Shown here one piece after another: positions 13,085 through 24,708 of a DNA stretch of 64,000 bases. Made by a program: the position numbers and the translations under genes. Positions within the stretch are counted from its first letter, which is position 1. Each line of letters begins with the position of its first letter. This DNA is from Hirudo medicinalis (Eukaryota; Annelida; Clitellata; Hirudinida; Hirudinidae): the NCBI GenBank assembly GCA_011800805.1, contig MPNW01000064.1, positions 115,363 through 179,362 of the forward strand. The letters run 5' to 3'. Under the pieces are notes generated by a model, which was not told the origin of the DNA, made no database searches, and saw only the letters and a program-made list of their open reading frames with translations.

Positions 13085-14224
13085 TCATTTGGAGCTGTCC
13101 AAAGTGTCAGGTTGATTTTCTGGATGAGCCTTTCTGAAATACTCCAATTTATTGCATTCTTCTTCTATTTCTAGAATTTTTGGGAATTGTAGCAGGTTGA
13201 CTCCAGTCCTTTACGAAATAAAGTTTCGAGTTGTTATCTTGCTGTAATGTGGACAAAGCTTTTATGGTAATTTTAAGGTAAACCTTCTTGCATTGAGGAG
13301 CTGTGGAATTAGGCAAATATCTGCAAGAGTGACCTCATCACCAACACAAAACTTACCAGATGTCTGGTGCAATGTCTTCTCAAATGCTTAAAAATGGAAG
13401 GATGATGTAATTTAAATCTCTGTGCTGGTTGAGATGGTTTAACAATAACAGGGAAGTTTAAGTGAACCAATATCCACAAAGCTACTGACCTTCAAGGCCT
13501 TTAGTTATCCAGCTCTCTGACCATTTTGCTCTGTCAGTGGGATTCCCAGTAAATGACTCTAATGTTTTTAATACCGATAGGTTTTGGATTGGCTGGATGC
13601 CAGAATTTATTATTTCAGCTAATTGTCTAGCCTATGTAATGAAATGAAACGTAACACAGGGCTTTAGGTGGTATCTCTCCAGTTCAATGTAAAAATTCAA
13701 TAACTAAAAAATTAACAAACTTGGAATCTTTTGTGGGGATCTTTTGGAAGAATAGGATGTTCTGGCATTGTCTCTTCCAGATATTCTATTATAGCAAGCT
13801 AGATGAAACCCATTTAAACAGAGATAAATTAGCTACTAAACTAGTGAGTGGCTGAAACAAATTAGTCGGGCGAAACTGACTGACTGCGTGAGCGTTTTAC
13901 CATCAATGACTAAGGTGGGCACTTGACCAAGCGGATTCATCTGTAAGTAGCTTTCCTGAAACTATTGGCCAGCATAAATGCATTTATCTAAAGAATAATG
14001 TCTAAAGAATCTCTTCTGTATGTAGACTCACCTGCTGTCCACCATCTTTAACCAGGTTTACAACAATATAATCATAATCTACCTTTTTCAGAGCTAGAGC
14101 TGAACATACAAGCATACAAACATTACAAACATTTAAAGATAAAACTTAACAGAATCTCATTACCGATTCTCACTCTCCAAGAAGCCGAACTTCTGAAATA
14201 GGAATACAGCGTCGGCTGCAACAT
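13085..14224 (-). CDS. GSTZ1: Maleylacetoacetate isomerase / glutathione S-transferase zeta
   Basis: Cytosolic GST-fold enzyme that isomerises maleylacetoacetate to fumarylacetoacetate in tyrosine breakdown, using glutathione. Seven phase-consistent GT-AG exons on the minus strand: 14164-14224, 14032-14099, 13881-13955, 13721-13798, 13490-13631, 13284-13386, 13085-13208. They encode 216 aa, the same length as human GSTZ1. Recognisable in order: YSYFRSSASWRVRIAL (glutathione site, residues 7-22), NPLGQVPTLVIDG, QSLAIIEYLEE (glutathione-binding turn), GIQPIQNLSVL, VGDEVTLADICLIPQ, and HPENQPDT at the end. The family signature is SSCSWR; here the cysteine (Cys16 of human GSTZ1) is alanine. All exons are short, so the gene is easily missed. 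Confidence 0.93.
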
Positions 14225-14395
14225 GTTTTGAAAAATAAATACATATTTTATTTCCTGGATTAAAATGAACACCAACCCTCGACATTTTAAAATCTATAAT
14301 AATTTTAGAAGAACAAATTCCACACCAACGTTTTTATTTAGTCTGTGCGACCGACCTTAAGACCCGGTTCGTAAAGCATGATTCCAAGGTACACC

Positions 14396-15553
<1,158 letters not shown>

Positions 15554-15707
15554 AACAACAAATTAGCAGTCTGTTTTGGCTCGGAATCTCTGCATTTAAG
15601 TTGGTATACTCAATTACTACAAAATGGATAACTATCTGGTTCGTATTCAGGACCACCGACACAAATTTCGGACCCCTAAACTCTTTATTAAAGTACGAAA
15701 AACGTGT

Positions 15708-16304
15708 TTAAAAAACAAACATACATTGAAAAAAAAGAAAATTGAAAATTCTTTGCACTCCTTGCAACACTCCCACATCCTTTTTCAAATGTGGATTCCA
15801 AACTTGAACGCAAGACTCTAGATGTGGTCTCACTAATGCTTTATACAGTATCAGAATTACATCTTTATCTCTACTTACTACTATTCTCCTTATCATTCCA
15901 AGAACTTTATTTACTTTTTTTGCAACTTTCATGCATTGTAGAAGTGTTTTCCATTTTTATGCATTTATTATATAAAAAAGATTTCTTTTCTTTCATCTCT
16001 CCTGGCTACTTTAATGTCATCTGCAAACTTATATATTTTAGACAATATTCCATCATCTAAATCATTTATAAATACGCAGAACAACACAGGACCCAGTACT
16101 GATCCTTATGGGACGCCACTTAGCACAGGTTACCATTCCTATCTTTTGTCTCCTATTTCTCACCCAATTTGTCAGCCAGTATAAAAGATTGCCTTCAATT
16201 CCACAAGCGCAGAGCTTTTTTTGAAGCCTTTGATGGAGTACCTTGTCAAAAGCTTTGGCAAAGTCTGGATATGCAAGATCCACGATGGCGACGGGATCGA
16301 GTGT
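15708..16304 (-). mobile_element. CR1-like LINE reverse transcriptase, 3' half (broken)
   Basis: Minus-strand fragments in LINE order: DFAKAFDKV and GIEGNLLYWL (about 16280-16150), then GSVLGPVLFCVFINDL preceded by a stop in the usual PQG, then FADDIKVAR with the FADD catalytic motif, a deletion, then VNKVLGMIRR and RPHLESC (15932-15740). The left end is truncated. The piece stops at a DPV codon run at about 16304, exactly where the fragment at 22200-22440 leaves off, so the two are halves of one copy. Confidence 0.8.
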
Positions 16305-17400
16305 TCAGAGTGAAGATCGAAAAAGAGTTCAAACGAATCATCCTTTGATCTACAGGTGAGAAAATCAGACTTGGTAGGGGAGACGCATCCAGACGAATCG
16401 ACCTTCGAGGTTTTCTTCTATCCACCAAAGGTAGATCAATTCGTTCTCGATTGCCCATTTCTTTATAGGCTTTAAATTCGATTATGACTAAGAAAACTAG
16501 CATAAGTCGCGATATGATAGATTTAGACGATCCGTTCGAGATACCAAGCGCAGATAACCTAAGTTTATCCGTCGACAACTGTGAGGATGAACCGAAAACA
16601 CTAGATCTTTGATCAACAGCCAAGCGTAGAGAACAATGGGATGGAAACGCTAGGAGACGGGAATTACAGGAACAAATGAGACAACGTAGGTTGAGGCTTA
16701 AAAAAAGGAATTAGAGGTGCTGAAGTTCAAATTTGAACAACTGGAGAGAGTAAATGAATCGAATTTAGAGGAGGAATGAGAGAGTAGGAGATTAAGCGAA
16801 CTAAAATTAGAACATGAGATGAGATTAAATGAATTGAGTCTAGAGGAGGAAAGAGAGAACAGGAAGTTGAAGTTAATGTAGCTCGAGGCGAGTTCTGATA
16901 CGACCCAGCTGCCATCCCTAGTTTCTTCGAACATTTGGAGAACCATTTTGAATCATACAATGTTGATGATGGCATTAAACTCAAAATATTGCAGGCAAAT
17001 TTAAATTCAAGGACGTATGACTCTCAAGCAGCTGAATAGTCACGATGAATTAAAGCAGGCACTGTTGAATTTCGTATAAGCCCATACTTTTGCAGGAACG
17101 TTTCATTTCTTTGAAAAAGAAACCCGACGAAATCTTTTCACTGCAGGCATCAGCCAATTATATAGATTGACCATAATTATATACTTCTTTAACCTATTAT
17201 ATAAAAGGCAAGGACTTTAATAACTTTGATCAACTCGTTAGCTTATGGTGCTCGGACCGACTTAAGGAGTTTAATGCCTCGAGTGTATAGATTTCATTCT
17301 AGCTCGGGTAGCCGATAACTATATGGCAACTCATGACAACGATTGCAGACCAATCCGTTAAACTACCCTAAATTAACTGTTCCGAGATATAGGCCTATGG
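16305..17400 (+). pseudogene. Gypsy-type gag remnant with possible LTR end
   Basis: Plus-strand degenerate gag. A start-like frame near 16486 gives an acidic N terminus, followed by an Arg/Gln-rich coil (16630-16720) and, near 16905-17030, FFEHLENHFESYNV then LKILQANLNSR, typical of invertebrate Ty3/Gypsy gag. Scattered later pieces are NFDQLVSLWCSDRLKEF (about 17222) and MATHDNDCRP (about 17324). Several stops and frameshifts show decay. The first 60 bp resemble the end of the LTR at 21643-22056, and TTGGTAGGGGAGACG near 16369 could be a primer-binding site. Confidence 0.6.
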
Positions 17401-17544
17401 GGGGTGGGGGTGGGTGGGCGTCACGTGCCAAGGAGCGGCATTTCGAGGAGGCACGTAAAAAATAAAAAAATAGAAAAAACGGGCCTCCACCCAGAGTTTC
17501 TGTTGCCGCACTTAGATCTTTCGAAATGTGTCCATTGAAGAGTT

Positions 17545-18050
17545 AAATTTCTGGGCTGATTTTGAGAGAGCTGGAGAACGATGGGATCCAGATTGGTGAC
17601 TGCCGTGGCCAGGCATATGACAATGCTGCTGTTATGGCAGGCCACCGATCATGTGTGCAGAAGCGCATCTCCGAAATTAACCCAAAATCTTTATTTGTGC
17701 CTTGCACAAACCATTCCCTGAATCTGGCTTGGGAACATGCAGCTTCTGTGGCTGTTCACAATGTTGCATTTTTTGGCTCACAGGACCGGTTATTCTCGTT
17801 CTTTTTTGCATGCACACATCGCTGGGACGTCTTGATTCAGGTGACTGGTTCAACTATCAAACGGACTGTGGGAACTAGATGGAGTAGTCGAGCAGACGCT
17901 GTAAATGTGAAGAAATTATCTGAAGTCGTCACTGCCCTGGAGCAGCTCACGGAAGAAGGAGAAATTGCAATCACAAGATCAGATGCATCTTTAATTCTCG
18001 ACTCGATACTGTCGTTTTCGTTTCGTTCGTTTCTGAGCCGAGGATGATAT
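17545..18050 (+). pseudogene. ZMYM/hAT-type transposase fragment (DUF4371-like)
   Basis: A 161-codon open frame from 17562. It contains DCRGQAYDNAAVMAGH, a Cys-His motif in VPCTNHSLNLAW and, further on, GTRWSSR. This is the arrangement of DUF4371/hAT-like transposases and ZMYM1-type derived proteins (CRGQ.YD.A..M.G; C..H.LNL; TRW). The dimerisation end is missing after 18050. It sits between Gypsy gag and integrase pieces, so it was inserted there or brought together by rearrangement. Confidence 0.65.
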
Positions 18051-18249
18051 TCTGGGCATTGCTTTGTTAGAAGCGTATTCCTACGTTAACGTAGACGAAA
18101 ATTGGATGCGGCCTCCTTTGTTGAAGAGCAGCGGTCATGTCCCTCATTGAAGCCATTTTGGCAGTTGACGAAACAGGATAAGAAGGGCTTCTTTATAGGT
18201 AGGGATTTACTTTATCATCGTGAGACTTTATAGGGTAAGAGGTTGATCA

Positions 18250-18504
18250 GTGATGGATTGTATCAGGCCGATGTTTCCGAAAGGAGATGCAATGGGTACA
18301 CAACCAATATTCAATTATGCACTGTTTGTAATCGATCTCTTTTCAAGATGGCCGATGGTATATCCTTTAAGTACTATGAACGCACAAGCAGTATTTGAAA
18401 TCTTATTGCAAATCTTTGTGACTTTCTCAATACCACGTGTAATAAGTTCGGATTGTGGAACGAACTTTATTAGCCAATTAACTCAGTTATTTTTGAAGAG
18501 CTGA
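18250..18504 (+). pseudogene. Gypsy-type integrase core fragment
   Basis: Reads FVIDLFSRWPMVYPL, then IPRVISSDCGTNF, the first two acidic positions of the DDE integrase core (FVID.FSRW; SD.GTNF). No downstream Glu segment is open. The strand matches the gag remnant at 16305-17400. Confidence 0.7.
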
Positions 18505-18769
18505 AGGTTTTGCCCTCGTTTTATCCAAGCAATGATATAAATTATTAACATTCGTTAGCAAATGATCGTTAGCATAAAATATCCTACGTTGTGGAGGATA
18601 TGAAATATCATTTACACGCTAATAAACCCAAGAAACATGCTGATCGTATCGAACAAGCCATAATTGGTAATTGTGCCGTTATTTATAACCACGATCAAGA
18701 CTTTGGTAAGATAGAACTGTTAGGTGAGACCTCTCGACCGAGCTGTGAGTATCCAGTCAGTTGATGTAC

Positions 18770-19095
18770 ACCGATAACAGGAGCAACTGTTCGCGATTCT
18801 TGAAAAATTCCCCGAGGTGTTCTCGGGAAAGTGTAATATACTACATCATGAGATTAAAATTCCGACTTGTAAAAGGGACGTCAAAAATATATCTGATATG
18901 GCTAATACTTCCCGCGTTATCACCGAGTTAACAAAATGAGCATAACTGGTTAAGTTCCTGTGATCTATCATAGGAACAATAAGAGGCTTTAGAGAAGTTA
19001 AAATCACAATTGGAACGAGCCACAACCCTAAATACCATTAATTACCATGAACCATTTGGTTTAAGAACGGATGCCAGTGCCCTTGCAGTAATGAT
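18770..19095 (+). pseudogene. Gypsy reverse transcriptase / RNase H fragments
   Basis: Two disjoint pieces. Near 18778-18850 a frame reads EQLFAILEKFPEVFSGKCN, the start of Gypsy reverse transcriptase. Near 18970-19090 it reads ALEKLKSQL and then EPFGLRTDASALAV, the start of the RNase H domain with its TDAS motif. The central catalytic reverse transcriptase is deleted. The pieces lie downstream of the integrase fragment, the reverse of Gypsy gene order. Confidence 0.6.
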
Positions 19096-19103
19096 TATGA
19101 AAG

Positions 19104-19243
19104 CTCTCAGTGGCTTCTTTATGTCGCTTACTGCACCGCTTGGAAGCCGACAACCTTCGACTCTGCGAGGCTCTCTTTGGCCTTCTTGGGTCGATCGCGT
19201 CCACTCCAGTTGCCTACAGCGGACTCTCAGTGGCTTCTTCATG
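19104..19243. repeat. Direct repeat, 120 bp apart
   Basis: CTCTCAGTGGCTTCTT followed by a pyrimidine and ATG occurs at about 19105 and again at about 19225. It lies at the junction between the RNase H fragment and the minus-strand endonuclease LINE, and may be a small local duplication at an insertion boundary. Confidence 0.4.
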
Positions 19244-19352
19244 CCGTGTACTTAGTATATGCAAACTGGGACCTAAATTTTCTTTGTAGCGGTAGTCGGG
19301 AGATAGAAATATTTCGGGACTCGGTCACGGGCTTTTATTCAACTCCATTTGG

Positions 19353-21642
19353 ATGGTAGTCGATAGTGATTTGCAAGCCAGCGGCCGGCCCGTTTTTCTC
19401 GACAATACCGTATCTCTCGGCCAAGGAATTGGCCTCGTCGTTTCGGTGGATCATCGACACCGGAGATCATTCGGATTTCTCCGGCTTTTCTGCAGTGGCT
19501 TCGGAAGACTTCTTCTGGCCTCTCATTTGCCAGATCCAGAATGAGGTCGCTTCTGCAGCCTCAGACCTCCTTGTCATCTTAGTGAGGAAGGCGTAAGTCG
19601 ACCCGCCGACTACGCCCCTTGCGCCAACTTCGATGGGGAAGTGGTCTTTTCTGTAACCTTTCTCTGCCAGGTCCATCGACTGATCTGCATACTTTTCCGC
19701 CTTGAGCGCATTGCTGTATTGAAGTCTGTCCTGCCATGGTACCGTAAGCTCCACCAGAATGATGGCATTCCTCGACGGCGACACGAGCACCATGTCCGGC
19801 CTCTTGCCACTTTCTATCAGCACCTGGGGGTCACTACCCCCTCATCCATCAGTGCCTCATCCCTTCTACGTCGGCTTCAACGGTCCAATCGTTTGCCTCT
19901 GCAAGAATGTCTCTCCTGGGCGTTAGACATCTCTTTTTGCAGAGGTGTGAGAAGCCCTCGGCCAAGAAATAAATCGTCCGCTGATTAGCGATCGTGCGCT
20001 AATTTGCCTTGGAAACTGCTGCTTTTACGGCCTCACACACATCTCGAAGGACTTGGTCATGTCGCCACGTATACCGACCGTTGGCAAGGGCATACGTGCA
20101 ATTGCTGAGCACATGATGAAGTGTATCGGTCCCGCCACAGAGCCCACAATTGTCCCTGGAGGGCAACTGGTCGTACATTGACCTTATCGCGAAGGCAAGC
20201 CGAAGCGGGGATATCTTTCACACATCGTTCCAGGAAAGGGATCATTGTACTACTTCCCACGTTGTCCACTTACCCTGCTGCTCTGCCCTCGTAACTCGGT
20301 CTTGTTTCACTTTCCGCCTCTTTTCCTGGCTAGCAGCTCTGACTGATGAGCTCGCTTGGGACATTTTGGAAGACCGTCTGGATAGGACTTCTTACTTCCT
20401 CGAACATCAACAAGATTACTGTTTCGTCGATCTCATTCTGCGCTCGGAATTTCCTTCCAGATCTGAGCAGTGGCTTGACTTCGCTAATCCTGCTGTCCTC
20501 GGAGTTGTTGAGCATCCACTGGGTTCTTATTTTGGAGACCTTGTACTCTTCCATGATGGAACTTAGTGGCAGTCGCAGACTCTCGCTCCTACTTATAGGG
20601 CAACCGATGACACCGCTGGAGGAAGGCCTAGCCAAATCATCGAGGTATGCTCGATGCAACCAGCTACACCTGAAACGCCTCCCTTTTGGACTGATGTGTC
20701 CACGTATTGTTAGACATCACGAATTCTGTGAGCCTCCACGCCATGATGGAGAAAAGTGATTTTCCCTCTATATTCAACTGAATGTATGATGAATGAATTG
20801 ATTCAGACCCCTGGAGTCTTTCTCCTTTGGAATATAGACGCCCTCTGCCTTCTTCCACTCATCATCGACCGTGGCATAAGACCACGCTCTCTGAATGAGG
20901 GAATTCAGCAGGTACAATGTCTTTGGGCATCTCTTATACAGGTGATAGGGAACTCCGCTGGGTCCTGGCGCTGAACGATTTCTTGCTTTCCTCACAACTC
21001 CTCTCACTTCCTCGAGTGAAGAAGACGCCAAGCAAAAGAGTCTGGCCGGCAACGTCCAGTTGGGATGTCCAACTTTTCCTGTAGAAACTCATGGAGGAGA
21101 ACGTCACTGTACGTTTTGAGTAAGTGTTCTTCCAACTTTTCTTTCTCTACGGAAAGTTCACCAGATTTCAGAGGGTCGAGTAGCGATCTCCCGAATCTTT
21201 ACGGATCGCCGAAGAAGCTTCTCATAGCTCTCCTCCTCATATTTTTTCTGTCTCACTCTTTCAGCGCAGCGTAAGTCCCTCACACGTCTCTTCGCGTTCT
21301 TCCATAGGACGAAGAGTTCTTCTCTCTCGTCTTCTTTAGCCATTTTCCACCACCGGCGAAGCGCTTTCTTTTCACCCTTGAGGCGGCTGAGTTCGCGCTA
21401 TAGCCTTGACTTCTGCAACTTCTGCGGAAGTTTGGCAAAAACGACCCCTAACCTCTCGACGCATTTATTATAGATAAAGTCACTGAAAGATTTCATTGAT
21501 CCGTCCTTCAGGCTTTTCATAAGTCCTTGGTTGAGTTCTTCATCCAGTCCTGACCAGCCTTTCTTGTCGTTTCCTCGCGGGAACCCTATCCTGGTTCTTG
21601 GGGACTCTTGTCCTTGGCGAGAGACTCGGACACACTCCGAGC
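19353..21642 (-). mobile_element. LINE with C-terminal restriction-like endonuclease (R2/NeSL-type), decayed
   Basis: Read on the minus strand from 21642 down: a linker with SPRTRIGFPRGNDKKGW (about 21600), then NRSAPGPSGVPYHLYK (about 20980) and AEGVYIPKEKDSRGLNQF of reverse transcriptase motifs 0-2, a damaged palm, a CCHC knuckle CGLCGGTDTLHHVLSNC (about 20130), GRYTWRHDQVL, and near 19800-19700 RPDMVLVS followed by VELTVPW, the PD-(D/E)XK endonuclease signature of early-branching LINEs. Many frameshifts are present and the YADD region was not recognised. The 5' end abuts the LTR at 21643. Confidence 0.75.
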
Positions 21643-22056
21643 TGTAGTGTGATTCAGAAATGCACATTGTATATATAAACCAGCTAGCTAGACAGACGAA
21701 GAGGCTTGGAGACTTGTATGACGGGAGCGCGTGAGGGAGCGAGAGCATAGTGAGCAGACGAGTGTTGAGTTGAGCGCGAAGATAGCAAACGTGGAGCTTT
21801 AGTGTGAGATCGTTGGTATGAGAGAGTTGTGAGAGGCGTTGGAGTGCGAGAATGTAGAGTGGTGAACGTATTTGCTTTTGTTGACTTAGTTTTGACTTTT
21901 TGATATTTCTCCCGCTTGTATTCAGTTATTTAGCTTGTCTTCCTTTATTTGGCTTTTATTGTTTAATAAAATAGATAGATTACATTTTACTCTGTGAGAT
22001 TTAGATCGAATTCTTCAGATCTTCAAATCGTCAAAAAGAGAGATGGAGTTGTGACA
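21643..22056 (+). repeat. Candidate LTR (TG...CA) with TATA box and poly(A) signal
   Basis: A 414-bp segment starting TGTAGTGTGA and ending GTTGTGACA, with TATATATAAA near 21668 and AATAAA near 21965, the usual LTR layout. Its last 60 bp resemble 16313-16335 just upstream of the Gypsy gag remnant, so it may be the 3' LTR of that element. The flanks (GAGC, TGTT) show no target-site duplication, which leaves the call tentative. Confidence 0.45.
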
Positions 22057-22189
22057 TGTTGAAATCGCTGAGATTTATTAGCAAACAAGATTTATTGACA
22101 CAAAATATCAGCTCGACGACGCAACAACTAAACAGGAACAAGAACCAAAGAAATCGTATAACGTCCTAAGAATCAACAAATTCCAACAC

Positions 22190-22445
22190 GACACATAGCC
22201 TTGTCATGATCATAAATTTCTTCGAAGAACTCAAGTAGATTGGTAAGGCCACGATCTGTTCTTAGTAAATCCACGTTGGCTCTTCACAATCACTTCATTT
22301 TCTCTAAACAAAATTCTAATATGGCCTCCTTGATTATTTTCTCCATATATTCTGGCAGCACACATTTCAACTTGTACATCGAGAGCGAAACTGAAGCTAG
22401 GATTCGATATATAACTATATATATATAACAATAACAAAATTGTGA
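22190..22445 (-). mobile_element. CR1-like LINE reverse transcriptase, 5' half (broken)
   Basis: Minus strand: MEKIIKEAIL near 22350, ENEVIVKSQRGFTKNRS near 22300-22250, then after a one-base frameshift LTNLLEFFEEIYDH to about 22207. This is the start of a CR1-type reverse transcriptase. It breaks off at the point where the fragment ending at 16304 begins (DPV, then DFAKAFDKV). Same strand, consistent with a single interrupted copy. Confidence 0.7.
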
Positions 22446-23767
22446 TCAAACACTTTGTGTGCTATGCCTATAGCAGGCCATATAGAAAAGTTAACTGGAA
22501 AAGACTAAAGAAATGTAAAAATAGCAGAATTCTTTTGGGAACTGGATTTTGTTTACAGACTTCATATCCTCGGAAATTCAATAAAAGCTGAATTTCACAA
22601 AAAAACTATTAAGGACCAAGAAAGTCCTAAGGTATTGCCCTTAAGCGCCAAAGGACCCAGTGCTGATTATGATTTCAGGCCTCCAGGAACGTAAGCGTAG
22701 TTTTAATTAAAGATTCTGCAATTGTTAAGATGTCACTCCAGTGACGGCCTAACAATGGTTCGGTCTTCAGACTTTAGAATAAATCTTTAAGAGGCTTTTT
22801 AAAGCAAAACGAACAATTGGTTTTTAAATAATTGTATCTAATTTATCCTTGAGTTCATAACTTATGATTTTAGGTTTAACGTTTAATTGTTACATTCTGG
22901 TCAACTGAGAAATAATGAAGTTTAAAGTGTCAATGCGACTGATTGAAGATGATTTTTCTTGAACAAATGAATCAAAACACTGTAAAATTAAATTATTATA
23001 ATAAAATGTGTGTTTAGAACCATTACTAGATTACAAATCATAATGAACAGGGATTTATCACAGAAACTTATCACTGGAGTTGTTAACCAAGAGACGCGGT
23101 GCATCTCCAAAACTGGCTATCTGATGACCTTTATTTTTCTTTTCCAAGACCAAATTCAACTAACTTGGTTGCTTGGAAGGAATTTGCTCCAGTGTGGGTG
23201 CACCTATTGGGGAATGGATTCTAATAATTTTGGGGTGAACACTCTGCCATAGTGGGGTAAATGAAACAAGGGAGCTGAATTAAACTTCAGTTGGAGCTTT
23301 CGGTTGAAATTAATTATCATGACCTTTTTGTTTAACTTATATAAAAAAAATTTAATTATCCATAACTTCTTCATTTTATTGCGTCACTTCTGACGACAAC
23401 CAAGAAGACTGGAGATAAATAGAATGAATGCAATGGCTGAACGCGAGCTTGGTGACCGCGATGAGAAAGGTCAAGAACTCAGCCATAAATCTTTGTCATG
23501 TCGAATGAAGCTTGAATAAGCTGAATTAAAACCTGCTCGATCGAGTGCTCCGTGAGTGTAAAAACTGACACCTTATTGTAATAGTGACTTAAATATTTTG
23601 TTATATAAATATTCAATTAAAGATTTAATCAAAGCACATAATAAATAACTAAAAATATTTATGAAATTTCAAAAAATTTGAAGCAAAATCAAAGCGCATG
23701 TGACAAGATTTTCCGACATTTGAGATCGAAAAAAAATTATTCATTACGAGTTTATGTATGAACGGCA
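22446..23767. other. No gene recognised
   Basis: A+T-rich spacer between the repeat cluster and the homeobox gene. An open frame at 23010-23252 and a short one at 23424-23519 have no recognisable motif. It presumably includes the homeobox 3' UTR just below 23768. Confidence 0.4.
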
Positions 23768-24708
23768 TCAAGATTGGATTCCGAATTCATTGAAATGTCC
23801 ATGGTTTTCATTGTCCAACCGGTTTTTGAAGACTTTGTTTCGAGCTTGTTTCCTCCATTTGATCCTCCTATTTTGAAACCAAACTTTTACTTGAGCTTCT
23901 GAGAGCTTAAGGGAAGAAGCAAGGAATAACCTGATTCGCATAAATTAAATCTGTTGCAGAATGATAAAACTAATCAAAATTAATTACAATATCAATGGCA
24001 TTGTTTCACGCAATAATCATGAAGAAGTTCTAAGTCGTTCTAAGTCGGTTGAGATATTTTCATCAACTTATGAATGTGTATGAAAAAACCAATGTAAATG
24101 CTGACAAAATTGGAAAATCAGAAATAGCCCTCTTTAGACGAAATAAATATGTGAAATAAATTTGCTAAGATATATAAAGTATTTTTTTTTATTAGATACA
24201 GCTAACAACATACAAAATGAACAATTAAACACTTTTGCTATTAAATACAGCCTTCAAGACTTTGTGCAGCATTAATTATTAGTACGAACCTCTCTGATCC
24301 AACCATATACTGCTGTCTTTCGAACTGCTGCTCCAGACTCTGTAGTTGTTCTGTCGTAAAAATAGTTCTTATTCTTTTATTGCCCTCTTTGGCAGAGGTA
24401 GCATAGTTTCTAGTACTTTTTTTGCAATCTGTAACATTGCATGCTGAATTGACCCCTTTTATTTCATTTCTTTTGTGGACATTCCACACCGTTTCTGGTT
24501 CAAACCAACATGTGGAATTCGTTGCGTCGTAAGTTCGTTGCCATGTTTCTTCTTCCGATAGGTCACTTCTCCATTTTGAAACAATGGGAGTTCTTTTGGA
24601 ATAATCGAGTGGATTTTTTACTATGAAAGGCATTGCGCGCATCTGATGACTACGACTTTGATCACCTGAATAATATTTGAAAGCGTCGCAATTGCAACTT
24701 TTTAACAT
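23768..24708 (-). CDS. NOT: Not-like homeobox transcription factor, two exons
   Basis: Sequence-specific DNA-binding protein, nuclear. Exon 1 is 24290-24708 and exon 2 is 23768-23930, joined in phase across a 359-bp GT-AG intron, giving 193 aa. The homeodomain (about 109-168) is split within helix 2: [30 protein letters not shown], then [19 protein letters not shown] with recognition helix [12 protein letters not shown] (Gln50). QQYMVGSER with [13 protein letters not shown] is characteristic of the Not (notochord homeobox) family in the ANTP class. MPFIVKNPL at about residues 26-34 resembles an eh1 Groucho-binding motif. The start ATG at 24708 is the first in the open frame; upstream exons cannot be excluded. 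The Not assignment is from memory of the family. Confidence 0.82.

Noticed and set aside
16246..16984. Minus-strand open frames opposite the Gypsy gag remnant
   Set aside because: They are antisense shadows. Recognisable gag residues are on the plus strand.
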